64,000 nt of DNA from Pampus argenteus (Eukaryota > Chordata > Actinopteri > Scombriformes > Stromateidae). The notes beneath the pieces are model-generated. The model made no database searches. It was not told the origin of the DNA and saw only the letters and a list, made by a program, of their open reading frames with translations. This document shows, in pieces, positions 1-12,283 of the stretch; within the stretch, counting starts at the first letter, position 1; each line of letters opens with the position of its first letter. The stretch spans positions 1,111,001 through 1,175,000 of the forward strand of contig CM072861.1 in the NCBI GenBank assembly GCA_036937835.1, read 5' to 3'. The position numbers were made by a program, and so were the translations under genes.

Positions 1-1703
1 TCTCAGAAGTGAGTTTTTTTGGTCCTAATCATTAGAAATCAGTTACTTGTTGATGGCAAACATGGTTTTGATTGAAAATATTGCTACTTGTTTAAGAAGA
101 ACTGTAGTTGTCAGTTTTGGCCTTCTCTAGCCGAGAGAAAGCTATTTTTACAAATGTTACAGTAAAAGCTGCAGGAAGCTCTCAGAAGTGAGTTTTTTGG
201 TCCTAATCATTAGAAATCAGTTACTTGTTGATGGCAAACATGGTTTTGATTGAAAATATTGCTCCTTGTTTAAGAAAAAATGTAGTTGTCAGTTTTGGCC
301 TGAGAGAAAGCTATTTTTTACAAATGTTACAGTAAAAGCTGCAGGAAGCTCTCAGAAGTGAGTTTTTTGGTCCTAATGATTATAAATCATTTACTTGTTG
401 ATGGCAAACATGGTTTTGATTGAAAATATTGCTCCTTGTTTAAGAAAAACTGTAGTTGTCAGTTTTGGCCTGAGAGAAAGCTATTTTACAAATGTTACAG
501 TAAAAGCTGCAGGAAGCTCTCAGAAGTGAGTTTTTTGGTCCTAATGATTAGAAATCATTTACTTGTTGATGGCAAACATGGTTTTGATTGAAAATATTGC
601 TCCTTGTTTAAGAAAAACTGTAGTTGTCAGTTTTGGCCTGAGACAAAGCTATTTTTACAAATATTACAGTAAAAGCTGCAGGAAGCTCTCAGAAGTGAGT
701 TTTTTGGTCCTAATCATTAGAAATCAGTTACTTGTTGATGGCAAACATGGTTTTGATTGAAAATATTGCTCCTTGTTTAAGAAAAACTGTAGTTGTCAGT
801 TTTGCCCTGAGAGAAAGCTATTTTTTACAAATCTTACAGTAAAAGCTGCAGGAAGCTCTCAGAAGTGAGTTTCTTGGTCCTAATCATTAGAAATCAGTTA
901 CTTGTTGATGGCAAACATGGTTTTGATTGAAAATATTGCTCCTTGTTTAGAAAATCTGTAGTTGTCAGTTTTGGCCTGAGAGAAAGCTATTTTTTATATA
1001 AGTTACAGTAAAAGCTGCAGGAAGCTCTCAGAAGTGAGTTTTTTGGTCCTAATCATTAGAAATCAGTTACTTGTTGATGGCAAACATGGTTTTGATTGAA
1101 AATATTGCTCCTTGTTTAAGAAAATCTGTAGTTGTCAGTTTTGGCCTGATACAAAGCTATTTTTACAAATGTTACAGTAAAAGATGCAGGAAGCTCTCAG
1201 AAGTGAGTTTTTTGGTCCTAATCATTAGAAATCAGTTACTTGTTAATGGCAAACATGGTTTTGATTGAAAATATTGCCCCTTGTTTAAGAAAAACTGTAG
1301 TTGTCAGTTTTGGCCTGAGACAAAGCTATTTTTACAAATGTTACAGTAAAAGCTGCAGGAAGCTCTCAGAAGTGAGGTTTTTGGTCCTAATCATTAGAAA
1401 TCATTTACTTGTTGATGGCAAACATGGTTTTGATTGAAAATATTGCTCCTTGTTTAAGAAAAACTGTAGTTGTCAGTTTTGGCCTGAGAGAAAGCTATTT
1501 TTTATATAAGTTACAGTAAAAGCTGCAGGAAGCTCTCAGAAGTGAGTTTTTTGGTCCTAATCATTAGAAATCAGTTACTTGTTAATGGCAAACATGGTTT
1601 TTATTGAAAATATTGCTCCTTGTTTAAGAAAAACTGTAGTTGTCAGTTTTGGCCTGAGACAAAGCTATTTTTTACAAATGTTACAGTAAAAGCTGCAGGA
1701 AGC
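1..1703 (+). repeat. 10-mer higher-order repeat, copy 1 (1,703 bp)
   Basis: After the tail of a preceding monomer the order is A+insertion, N, a four-T monomer, one with acaaatatt, one with ttttgccctg, tttagaaaatctg-U, S with gatacaaagc, a gagaca monomer, U, and a D-like monomer with tttttattg. The same ten rare markers recur in the same order exactly 1,703 bp later. This copy may begin upstream of the window. Confidence 0.93.
47..224 (+). repeat. Insertion monomer I-1 (178 bp)
   Basis: A-type monomer with the extra 9 bases. The inverted repeat lies at 123-139 and reads ttctctagccgagagaa, with one arm mismatch (A for C) that removes one CpG. It is followed by an N monomer. Confidence 0.9.
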
Positions 1704-3451
1704 TCTCAGAAGTGAGTTTTTTTGGTCCTAATCATTAGAAATCAGTTACTTGTTGATGGCAAACATGGTTTTGATTGAAAATATTGCTACTTGTTTAAGA
1801 AGAACTGTAGTTGTCAGTTTTGGCGTTCTCTAGCCGAGAGAAAGCTATTTTTACAAATGTTACAGTAAAAGCTGCAGGAAGCTCTCAGAAGTGAGTTTTT
1901 TGGTCCTAATCATTAGAAATCAGTTACTTGTTGATGGCAAACATGGTTTTGATTGAAAATATTGCTCCTTGTTTAAGAAAAAATGTAGTTGTCAGTTTTG
2001 GCCTGAGAGAAAGCTATTTTTTACAAATGTTACAGTAAAAGCTGCAGGAAGCTCTCAGAAGTGAGTTTTTTGGTCCTAATGATTATAAATCATTTACTTG
2101 TTGATGGCAAACATGGTTTTGATTGAAAATATTGCTCCTTGTTTAAGAAAAACTGTAGTTGTCAGTTTTGGCCTGAGAGAAAGCTATTTTACAAATGTTA
2201 CAGTAAAAGCTGCAGGAAGCTCTCAGAAGTGAGTTTTTTGGTCCTAATGATTAGAAATCATTTACTTGTTGATGGCAAACATGGTTTTGATTGAAAATAT
2301 TGCTCCTTGTTTAAGAAAAACTGTAGTTGTCAGTTTTGGCCTGAGACAAAGCTATTTTTACAAATATTACAGTAAAAGCTGCAGGAAGCTCTCAGAAGTG
2401 AGTTTTTTGGTCCTAATCATTAGAAATCAGTTACTTGTTGATGGCAAACATGGTTTTGATTGAAAATATTGCTCCTTGTTTAAGAAAAACTGTAGTTGTC
2501 AGTTTTGCCCTGAGAGAAAGCTATTTTTTACAAATCTTACAGTAAAAGCTGCAGGAAGCTCTCAGAAGTGAGTTTCTTGGTCCTAATCATTAGAAATCAG
2601 TTACTTGTTGATGGCAAACATGGTTTTGATTGAAAATATTGCTCCTTGTTTAGAAAATCTGTAGTTGTCAGTTTTGGCCTGAGAGAAAGCTATTTTTTAT
2701 ATAAGTTACAGTAAAAGCTGCAGGAAGCTCTCAGAAGTGAGTTTTTTGGTCCTAATCATTAGAAATCAGTTACTTGTTGATGGCAAACATGGTTTTGATT
2801 GAAAATATTGCTCCTTGTTTAAGAAAATCTGTAGTTGTCAGTTTTGGCCTGATACAAAGCTATTTTTACAAATGTTACAGTAAAAGATGCAGGAAGCTCT
2901 CAGAAGTGAGTTTTTTGGTCCTAATCATTAGAAATCAGTTACTTGTTAATGGCAAACATGGTTTTGATTGAAAATATTGCTCCTTGTTTAAGAAAAACTG
3001 TAGTTGTCAGTTTTGGCCTGAGACAAAGCTATTTTTACAAATGTTACAGTAAAAGCTGCAGGAAGCTCTCAGAAGTGAGGTTTTTGGTCCTAATCATTAG
3101 AAATCAGTTACTTGTTGATGGCAAACATGGTTTTGATTGAAAATATTGCTCCTTGTTTAAGAAAAACTGTAGTTGTCAGTTTTGGCCTGAGAGAAAGCTA
3201 TTTTTTATATAAGTTACAGTAAAAGCTGCAGGAAGCTCTCAGAAGTGAGTTTTTTGGTCCTAATCATTAGAAATCAGTTACTTGTTAATGGCAAACATGG
3301 TTTTTATTGAAAATATTGCTCCTTGTTTAAGAAAAACTGTAGTTGTCAGTTTTGGCCTGAGACAAAGCTATTTTTTACAAATGTTACAGTAAAAGCTGCA
3401 GGAAACTCTAAGAAGTGAGTTTTTTGGTCCTAATCATTAGAAATCAGTTAC
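1704..3451 (+). repeat. 10-mer higher-order repeat, copy 2
   Basis: This repeats positions 1-1703 with a constant 1,703-bp offset up to about 3404, where gaagctctc changes to gaaactcta and the match ends. Three differences from copy 1 were seen by eye: ggcg for ggcc near 1825, gctcc for gcccc near 2980, and cagttac for catttac near 3107. That implies a recent duplication. The remainder to 3451 is the tail of the tenth monomer. Confidence 0.92.
1750..1927 (+). repeat. Insertion monomer I-2 (178 bp)
   Basis: Copy of I-1 in the second 10-mer, with the inverted repeat at 1826-1842 and the same ctag change. It has ggcg instead of ggcc just upstream and so loses the GGCC site. Confidence 0.9.
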
Positions 3452-4806
3452 TTGTTGATGGCAAACATGGTTTTGATTGAAAATATTGCTACTTGTTTAA
3501 GAAGAACTGTAGTTGTCAGTTTTGGCCTGAGAGAAGGCTATTTTTACAAATGTTACAGTAAAAGCTGCAGGAAGCTCTCAGAAGTGAGGTTTTTGGTCCT
3601 AATCATTAGAAATCAGTTACTTGTTGATGGCAAACATGGTTTTGATTGAAAATATTGCTCCTTGTTTAAGAAAAACTGTAGTTGTCAGTTTTGGCCTGAG
3701 AGAAAGCTATTTTTTATAAAAGTTACAGTAAAAGCTGCAGGAAGCTCTCAGAAGTGAGTTTTTTGGTCCTAATCATTAGAAATCAGTTACTTGTTGATGG
3801 CAAACATGGTTTTGATTGAAAATATTGCTCCTTGTTTGAGAAAAACTGTAGTTGTCAGTTTTGGCCTGAGAGAAAGCTATTTTTACAAATGTTACAGTAA
3901 AAGCTGCAGGAAGCTCTCAGAAGTGAGTTTTTTGGTCCTAATCATTAGAAGTCAGTTACTTGTTGATGGCAAACATGGTTTTGATTGAAAATATTGCTAC
4001 TTGTTTAAGAAGAACTGTAGTTGTCAGTTTTGGCCTGAGAGAAGGCTATTTTTACAAATGTTACAGTAAAAGCTGCAGGAAGCTCTCAGAAGTGAGGTTT
4101 TTGGTCCTAATCATTAGAAATCAGTTACTTGTTGATGGCAAACATGGTTTTGATTGAAAATATTGCTCCTTGTTTAAGAAAAACTGTAGTTGTCAGTTTT
4201 GGCCTGAGAGAAAGCTATTTTTTATAAAAGTTACAGTAAAAGCTGCAGGAAGCTCTCAGAAGTGAGTTTTTTGGTCCTAATCATTAGAAATCAGTTACTT
4301 GTTGATGGCAAACATGGTTTTGACTGAAAATATTGCTCCTTGTTTGAGAAAAACTGTAGTTGTCAGTTTTGGCCTGAGAGAAAGCTATTTTTACAAATGT
4401 TACAGTAAAAGCTGCAGGAAGCTCTCAGAAGTGAGTTTTTTGGTCCTAATCATTAGAAGTCAGTTACTTGTTGATGGCAAACATGGTTTTGATTGAAAAT
4501 ATTGCTCCTTGTTTAAGAAAAACTGTAGTTGTCAGTTTTGGCCTGAGAGAAAGCTATTTTTTATAAAAGTTACAGTAAAAGCTGCAGGAAGGTCTCAGAA
4601 GTGAGTTTTTTGGTCCTAATCATTAGAAATCAGTTACTTGTTGATGGCAAACATGGTTTTGATTGAAAATATTGCTCCTTGTTTGAGAAAAACTGTAGTT
4701 GTCAGTTTTGGCCTGAGAGAAAGCTATTTTTACAAATGTTACAGTAAAAGCTGCAGGAAGCTCTCAGAAGTGAGTTTTTTGGTCCTAATCATTAGAAGTC
4801 AGTTAC
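3452..4806 (+). repeat. A-W-G trimers and W-G dimer
   Basis: Monomer order is A-W-G (3452-3959), A-W-G (3960-4467), W-G (4468-4806). Trimer spacing is 508 bp and dimer spacing 339 bp. The G monomers carry tttgag and are followed by gaagtcag. The third unit looks like a trimer that lost its A monomer. A private change, gactgaaaat, marks 4323. Confidence 0.9.
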
Positions 4807-5484
4807 TTGTTGATGGCAAACATGGTTTTGATTGAAAATATTGCTCCTTGTTTAAGAAAAACTGTAGTTGTCAGTTTTGGCCTGAGAGAAAGCTATTTTT
4901 TTATAAAAGTTACAGTAAAAGCTGCAGGAAGCTCTCAGATATAAGTTTTTTAGTCCTAATCATGAGAAATCAGTTACTTGTTGATGGCAAACATGGTTTT
5001 GATTTAAAATATTGCTCCTTGTTTAAGAAAATCTGTAGTTGTCAGTTTTGGCCTGATACAAAGCTATTTTTACAAATGTTACAGTAAAAGATGCAGGAAG
5101 CTCTCAGAAGTGAGTTTTTTGGTCCTAATCATTAGAAATCAGTTACTTGTTAATGGCAAACATGGTTTTGATTGAAAATATTGCTCCTTGTTTAAGAAAA
5201 ACTGTAGTTGTCAGTTTTGGCCTGAGAGAAAGCTATTTTTATATAAGTTACAGTAAAAGCTGCAGAAAGCTCTCAGAAGTGAGTTTTTTGGTCCTAATCA
5301 TTAGAAATCAGTTACTTGTTGATGGCAAACATGGTTTTGATTGAAAATATTGCTCCTTGTTTGAGAAAAACTGTAGTTGTCAGTTTTGGCCTGAGAGAAA
5401 GCTATTTTTACAAATGTTACAGTAAAAGCTGCAGGAAGCTCTCAGAAGTGAGTTTTTTGGTCCTAATCATTAGAAGTCAGTTAC
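4807..5484 (+). repeat. 4-mer higher-order repeat, copy 1 (678 bp)
   Basis: The order is a seven-T W monomer ending in cagatataag, ttttttagtcc and catgag; then a gatttaaaatatt monomer with gatacaaagc and gatgcagg; then U with gctgcagaaagc; then G. All of these rare markers recur 678 bp later. Confidence 0.93.
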
Positions 5485-6162
5485 TTGTTGATGGCAAACA
5501 TGGTTTTGATTGAAAATATTGCTCCTTGTTTAAGAAAAACTGTAGTTGTCAGTTTTGGCCTGAGAGAAAGCTATTTTTTTATAAAAGTTACAGTAAAAGC
5601 TGCAGGAAGCTCTCAGATATAAGTTTTTTAGTCCTAATCATGAGAAATCAGTTACTTGTTGATGGCAAACATGGTTTTGATTTAAAATATTGCTCCTTGT
5701 TTAAGAAAATCTGTAGTTGTCAGTTTTGGCCTGATACAAAGCTATTTTTACAAATGTTACAGTAAAAGATGCAGGAAGCTCTCAGAAGTGAGTTTTTTGG
5801 TCCTAATCATTAGAAATCAGTTACTTGTTAATGGCAAACATGGTTTTGATTGAAAATATTGCTCCTTGTTTAAGAAAAACTGTAGTTGTCAGTTTTGGCC
5901 TGAGAGAAAGCTATTTTTATATAAGTTACAGTAAAAGCTGCAGAAAGCTCTCAGAAGTGAGTTTTTTGGTCCTAATCATTAGAAATCAGTTACTTGTTGA
6001 TGGCAAACATGGTTTTGATTGAAAATATTGCTCCTTGTTTGAGAAAAACTGTAGTTGTCAGTTTTGGCCTGAGAGAAAGCTATTTTTACAAATGTTACAG
6101 TAAAAGCTGCAGGAAGCTCTCAGAAGTGAGTTTTTTGGTCCTAATCATTAGAAGTCAGTTAC
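5485..6162 (+). repeat. 4-mer higher-order repeat, copy 2
   Basis: This is an apparently identical tandem copy of 4807-5484, sharing private changes such as ttttttagtcc and gctgcagaaagc. No difference was seen by eye. The lack of divergence points to a very recent duplication or conversion. Confidence 0.93.
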
Positions 6163-7861
6163 TTGTTGATGGCAAACATGGTTTTGATTGAAAATATTGC
6201 TACTTGTTTAAGAAGAACTGTAGTTGTCAGTTTTGGCCTGAGAGAAGGCTATTTTTACAAATGTTACAGTAAAAGCTGCAGGAAGCTCTCAGAAGTGAGG
6301 TTTTTGGTCCTAATCATTAGAAATCAGTTACTTGTTGATGGCAAACATGGTTTTGATTGAAAATATTGCTCCTTGTTTAAGAAAAACTGTAGTTGTCAGT
6401 TTTGGCCTGAGAGAAAGCTATTTTTTATAAAAGTTACAGTAAAAGCTGCAGGAAGCTCTCAGAAGTGAGTTTTTTGGTCCTAATCATTAGAAGTCAGTTA
6501 CTTGTTGATGGCAAACATGGTTTTGATTGAAAATATTGCTCCTTGTTTAAGAAAAACTGTAGTTGTCAGTTTTGGCCTGAGAGAAAGCTATTTTTTATAA
6601 AAGTTACAGTAAAAGCTGCAGGAAGCTCTCAGAAGTGAGTTTTTTGGTCCTAATCATTAGAAATCAGTTACTTGTTGATGGCAAACATGGTTTTGATTGA
6701 AAATATTGCTCCTTGTTTGAGAAAAACTGTAGTTGTCAGTTTTGGCCTGAGAGAAAGCTATTTTTACAAATGTTACAGTAAAAGCTGCAGGATGCTCTCA
6801 GAAGTGAGTTTTTTGGTCCTAATCATTAGAAGTCAGTTACTTGTTGATGGCAAACATGGTTTTGATTGAAAATATTGCTCCTTGTTTAAGAAAAACTGTA
6901 GTTGTCAGTTTTGGCCTGAGAGAAAGCTATTTTTTTATAAAAGTTACAGTAAAAGCTGCAGGAAGCTCTCAGATATAAGTTTTTTGGTCCTAATCATGAG
7001 AAATCAGTTACTTGTTGATGGCAAACATGGTTTTGATTTAAAATATTGCTCCTTGTTTAAGAAAAACTGTAGTTGTCAGTTTAGGCCTGAGAGAAAGCTA
7101 TTTTTACAAATGTTACAGTAAAAGCTGCAGGAAGCTCTCAGAAGTGAGTTTTTTGGTCCTAATCATTAGAAATCAGTTACTTGTTAATGGCAAACATGGT
7201 TTTGATTGAAAATATTGCTCCTTGTTTAAGAAAAACTGTAGTTGTCAGTTTTGGCCTGAGACAAAGCTATTTTTTACAAATGTTACAGTAAAAGCTGCAG
7301 GAAACTCTAAGAAGTGAGTTTTTTGGTCCTAATCATTAGAAATCAGTTACTTGTTGATGGCAAACATGGTTTTGATTGAAAATATTGCTCCTTGTTTAAG
7401 AAAAACTGTAGTTGTCAGTTTTGGCCTGAGAGAAAGCTATTTTTTACAAATGTTACAGTAAAAGCTGCAGGAAGCTCTCAGAAGTGAGTTTTTTGGTCCT
7501 AATCAGTAGAAATCAGTTACTTGTTGATGGCAAACATGGTTTTGATTGAAAATATTGCTCCTTCTTTAAGAAAATCTGTAGTTGTCAGTTTTGGCCTGAG
7601 ACAAAGCTATTTTTTTACAAATGTTACAGTAAAAGCTGCAGGAAGCTCTCAGAAGTGAGTTTTTTGGTCCTAATCATTAGAAATCAGTTACTTGTTGATG
7701 GCAAACATGGTTTTGATTGAAAATATTGCTCCTTGTTTAAGAAAAACTGTAGTTGTCAGTTTTGGCCTGAGAAAAAGCTATTTTTTATATAAGTTACAGT
7801 AAAAGCTGCAGGAAGCTCTCAGAAGTGAGTTTTTTGGTCATAATCATTAGAAATCAGTTAC
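6163..7861 (+). repeat. Irregular monomer mosaic
   Basis: The order is A, W, W, G (with gcaggatgctc), W ending in cagatataag, Str (gatttaaaatatt with ttaggcctgag), D, a plain monomer followed by aatcagtag, a ccttctttaag monomer with seven Ts, and a gagaaaaagc-U monomer. There is no internal period above the monomer. The last few monomers recur around 10.4-10.9 and 11.6-11.9 kb. Confidence 0.88.
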
Positions 7862-8540
7862 TTGTTGATGGCAAACATGGTTTTGATTGAAAATATTGCT
7901 CCTTGTTTAAGCAAAATTGTAGTTGTCAGTTTTGGCCTGAGACAAAGCTATTTTTACAAATATTACAGTAAAAGCTGCAGGAAGCTCTCAGAAGTGAGGT
8001 TTTTGGTCCTAATCATTAGAAATCAGTTACTTGTTGATGGCAAACATGGTTTTGATTGAAAATATTGCTCCTTGTTTAAGAAAAACTGTAGTTGTCAGTT
8101 TTGGCCTGAGAGAAAGCTATTTTTTATAAAAGTTACAGTAAAAGCTGCAGGAAGCTCTCAGAAGTGAGTTTTTTGGTCCTAATCATTAGAAATCAGTTAC
8201 TTGTTAATGGCAAACATGGTTTTGATTGAAAATATTGCTCCTTGTTTAAGAAAAACTGTAGTTGTCAGTTTTGGCCTGAGACAAAGCTATTTTTTACAAA
8301 TGTTACAGTAAAAGCTGCAGGAAACTCTAAGAAGTGAGTTTTTTGGTCCTAATCATTAGAAATCAGTTACTTGTTGATGGCAAACATGGTTTTGATTGAA
8401 AATATTGCTCCTTGTTTAAGAAAAAAATGTAGTTGTCAGTTTTGGCCTGAGAGAAAGCTATTTTTACAAATGTTACAGTAAAAGCTGCAGGAAGCTCTCA
8501 GAAGTGAGTTTTTTGGTCCTAATCATTAGAAATCAGTTAC
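7862..8540 (+). repeat. K-W-D-N8 cassette, first instance
   Basis: Four monomers occur in the order K (aagcaaaattg, acaaatatt, agtgaggttttt), W followed by gttaatgg, D with gaaactctaaga, and N8 with a long A-run. The same four recur at 10925, 11945 and 42690. With the two preceding monomers (ccttcttt and gagaaaaagc-U) it forms a 6-mer repeated 4,083 bp downstream. Confidence 0.88.
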
Positions 8541-10924
8541 TTGTTGATGGCAAACATGGTTTTGATTGAAAATATTGCTCCTTGTTTAAGAAAAACTGTA
8601 GTTGTCAGTTTTGGCCTGAGACAAAGCTATTTTTTACAAATGTTACAGTAAAAGCTGCAGGAAACCCTAAGAAGTGAGTTTTTTGGTCCTAATCATTAGA
8701 AATCAGTTACTTGTTGATGGCAAACATGGTTTTGATTGAAAATATTGCTCCTTGTTCAAGAAAAACTGTAGTTGTCAGTTTTGGCCTTCTCTCGCCGAGA
8801 GAAAGCTATTTTTACAAATGTTACAGTAAAAGCTGCAGGAAGCTCTTAGAAGTGAGTTTTTTGGTCCTAATCATTAGAAATCAGTTACTTGTTGATGGCA
8901 AACATGGTTTTGATTGAAAATATTGCTCCTTGTTAAAAAAAAAATGTAGTTGTCAGTTTTGGCCTGAGAGAAAGCTATTTTTACAAATGTTACAGTAAAA
9001 GCTGCAGGAAGCTCTCAGATGTGAGTTTTTTGGTCCTAATCATTAGAAATCAGTTACTTGTTGATGGCAAACATGGTTTTGATTGAAAATATTGCTCCTT
9101 GTTTAAGCAAAATTGTGGTTGTCAGTTTTGGCCTGAGACAAAGCTATTTTTACAAATATTACAGTAAAAGCTGCAGGAAGCTCTCAGAAGTGAGGTTTTT
9201 TGTCCTAATCATTAGAAATCAGTTACTTGTTAATGGCAAACATGGTTTTGATTGAAAAAATTGCTCCTTGTTTAAGAAAAACTGTAGTTGTCAGTTTTGG
9301 CCTGAGACAAAGCTATTTTTTACAAATGTTACAGTAAAAGCTGCAGGAAACTCTAAGAAGTGAGTTTTTTGGTCCTAATCATTAGAAATCAGTTACTTGT
9401 TGATGGCAAACATGGTTTTGATTGAAAATATTGCTCCTTGTTTAAGAAAAACTGTAGTTGTCAGTTTTGGCCTGAGAGAAAGCTTTTTTTACAAATGTTA
9501 CAGTAAAAGCTGCAGGAAGCTCTCAGAAGTGAGGTTTTTGGTCCTAATCATTAGAAATCAGTTACTTGTTGATGGCAAACATGGTTTTGATTGAAAATAT
9601 TGCTCCTTGTTTAAGAAAAACTGTAGTTGTCAGTTTTGGCCTGAGAGAAAGCTATTTTTTATATAAGTTACAGTAAAAGCTGCAGGAAGCTCTCAGAAGT
9701 GAGTTTTTTGGTCCTAATCATTAGAAATCAGTTACTTGTTAATGGCAAACATGGTTTTTATTGAAAATATTGCTCCTTGTTTAAGAAAAACTGTAGTTGT
9801 CAGTTTTGGCCTGAGACAAAGCTATTTTTTACAAATGTTACAGTAAAAGCTGCAGGGAACTCTAAGAAGTGAGTTTTTTGGTCCTAATCATTAGAAATCA
9901 GTTACTTGTTGATGGCAAACATGGTTTTGATTGAAAATATTGCTACTTGTTTAAGAAGAACTGTAGTTGTCAGTTTTGGCCTGAGAGAAGGCTATTTTTA
10001 CAAATGTTACAGTAAAAGCTGCAGGAAGCTCTCAGAAGTGAGGTTTTTGGTCCTAATCATTAGAAATCAGTTACTTGTTGATGGCAAACATGGTTTTGAT
10101 TGAACATATTGCTCCTTGTTTAAGAAAAACTGTAGTTGTCAGTTTTGGCCTGAGAGAAAGCTATTTTTTATAAAAGTTACAGTAAAAGCTGCAGGAAGCT
10201 CTCAGAAGTGAGTTTTTTGGTCCTAATCATTAGAAATCAGTTACTTGTTGATGGCAAACATGGTTTTGATTGAAAATATTGCTCCTTGTTTGAGAAAAAC
10301 TGTAGTTGTCAGTTTTGGCCTGAGAGAAAGCTATTTTTACAAATGTTACAGTAAAAGCTGCAGGAAGCTCTCAGAAGTGAGTTTTTTGGTCCTAATCATT
10401 AGAAATCAGTTACTTGTTAATGGCAAACATGGTTTTGATTGAAAATATTGCTCCTTGTTTAAGAAAAACTGTAGTTGTCAGTTTTGGCCTGAGACAAAGC
10501 TATTTTTTACAAATGTTACAGTAAAAGCTGCAGGAAACTCTAAGAAGTGAGTTTTTTGGTCCTAATCATTAGAAATCAGTTACTTGTTGATGGCAAACAT
10601 GGTTTTGATTGAAAATATTGCTCCTTGTTTAAGAAAAACTGTAGTTGTCAGTTTTGGCCTGAGAGAAAGCTATTTTTTACAAATGTTACAGTAAAAGCTG
10701 CAGGAAGCTCTCAGAAGTGAGTTTTTTGGTCCTAATCAGTAGAAATCAGTTACTTGTTGATGGCAAACATGGTTTTGATTGAAAATATTGCTCCTTCTTT
10801 AAGAAAATCTGTAGTTGTCAGTTTTGGCCTGAGACAAAGCTATTTTTTTACAAATGTTACAGTAAAAGCTGCAGGAAGCTCTCAGAAGTGAGTTTTTTGG
10901 TCCTAATCATTAGAAATCAGTTAC
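8541..10924 (+). repeat. Irregular monomer mosaic
   Basis: The order is D (gaaaccctaaga), I, N10 (gttaaaaaaaaaatg), K with tggttgtc, D with gaaaaaattgc, a gcttttttt monomer, U, D with tttttattg, A, W with gaacatatt, G, D, a plain monomer followed by aatcagtag, and ccttctttaag. Several neighbours recur elsewhere but no period is sustained here. Confidence 0.87.
8711..8888 (+). repeat. Insertion monomer I-3 (178 bp)
   Basis: Standard form with ttcaag upstream, and a perfect inverted repeat ttctctcgccgagagaa at 8787-8803. gctcttaga follows, then N10. Confidence 0.92.
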
Positions 10925-11944
10925 TTGTTGATGGCAAACATGGTTTTGATTGAAAATATTGCTCCTTGTTTAAGCAAAATTGTAGTTGTCAGTTTTGGCC
11001 TGAGACAAAGCTATTTTTACAAATATTACAGTAAAAGCTGCAGGAAGCTCTCAGAAGTGAGGTTTTTGGTCCTAATCATTAGAAATCAGTTACTTGTTGA
11101 TGGCAAACATGGTTTTGATTGAAAATATTGCTCCTTGTTTAAGAAAAACTGTAGTTGTCAGTTTTGGCCTGAGAGAAAGCTATTTTTTATAAAAGTTACA
11201 GTAAAAGCTGCAGGAAGCTCTCAGAAGTGAGTTTTTTGGTCCTAATCATTAGAAATCAGTTACTTGTTAATGGCAAACATGGTTTTGATTGAAAATATTG
11301 CTCCTTGTTTAAGAAAAACTGTAGTTGTCAGTTTTGGCCTGAGACAAAGCTATTTTTTACAAATGTTACAGTAAAAGCTGCAGGAAACTCTAAGAAGTGA
11401 GTTTTTTGGTCCTAATCATTAGAAATCAGTTACTTGTTGATGGCAAACATGGTTTTGATTGAAAATATTGCTCCTTGTTTAAGAAAAAAATGTAGTTGTC
11501 AGTTTTGGCCTGAGAGAAAGCTATTTTTACAAATGTTACAGTAAAAGCTGCAGGAAGCTCTCAGAAGTGAGTTTTTTGGTCCTAATCATTAGAAATCAGT
11601 TACTTGTTGATGGCAAACATGGTTTTGATTGAAAATATTGCTCCTTCTTTAAGAAAATCTGTAGTTGTCAGTTTTGGCCTGAGACAAAGCTATTTTTTTA
11701 CAAATGTTACAGTAAAAGCTGCAGGAAGCTCTCAGAAGTGAGTTTTTTGGTCCTAATCATTAGAAATCAGTTACTTGTTGATGGCAAACATGGTTTTGAT
11801 TGAAAATATTGCTCCTTGTTTAAGAAAAACTGTAGTTGTCAGTTTTGGCCTGAGAAAAAGCTATTTTTTATATAAGTTACAGTAAAAGCTGCAGGAAGCT
11901 CTCAGAAGTGAGTTTTTTGGTCCTAATCATTAGAAATCAGTTAC
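10925..11944 (+). repeat. 6-mer unit K-W-D-N8-ccttcttt-U (1,020 bp)
   Basis: Six monomers run K, W, D, N8, ccttctttaag with seven Ts, and gagaaaaagc-U; the next K starts exactly 1,020 bp later. The following block opens with the same K-W-D-N8 cassette and then departs, so this is one and two-thirds turns of a 6-mer. Confidence 0.87.
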
Positions 11945-12283
11945 TTGTTGATGGCAAACATGGTTTTGATTGAAAATATTGCTCCTTGTTTAAGCAAAAT
12001 TGTAGTTGTCAGTTTTGGCCTGAGACAAAGCTATTTTTACAAATATTACAGTAAAAGCTGCAGGAAGCTCTCAGAAGTGAGGTTTTTGGTCCTAATCATT
12101 AGAAATCAGTTACTTGTTGATGGCAAACATGGTTTTGATTGAAAATATTGCTCCTTGTTTAAGAAAAACTGTAGTTGTCAGTTTTGGCCTGAGAGAAAGC
12201 TATTTTTTATAAAAGTTACAGTAAAAGCTGCAGGAAGCTCTCAGAAGTGAGTTTTTTGGTCCTAATCATTAGAAATCAGTTAC
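11945..12283 (+). repeat. K-W pair opening the third K-W-D-N8 cassette
   Basis: K followed by W with gttaatgg, identical in order and markers to 7862 and 10925. The D and N8 monomers that complete the cassette also form the start of the next 4-mer. Confidence 0.85.

Noticed and set aside
123..139. Rho-independent terminator at the insertion hairpin
   Set aside because: The stem is short and lies within a eukaryote-like satellite with no gene upstream. The T-run that follows is part of every monomer, including those without the hairpin.
4848..5087. 79-codon open frames at 4848, 5526 and 6882 as distinct genes
   Set aside because: They arise only because gatttaaaatatt and seven-T variants remove or shift stops in the duplicated 4-mer and its relative; the sequence is still ordinary monomer.
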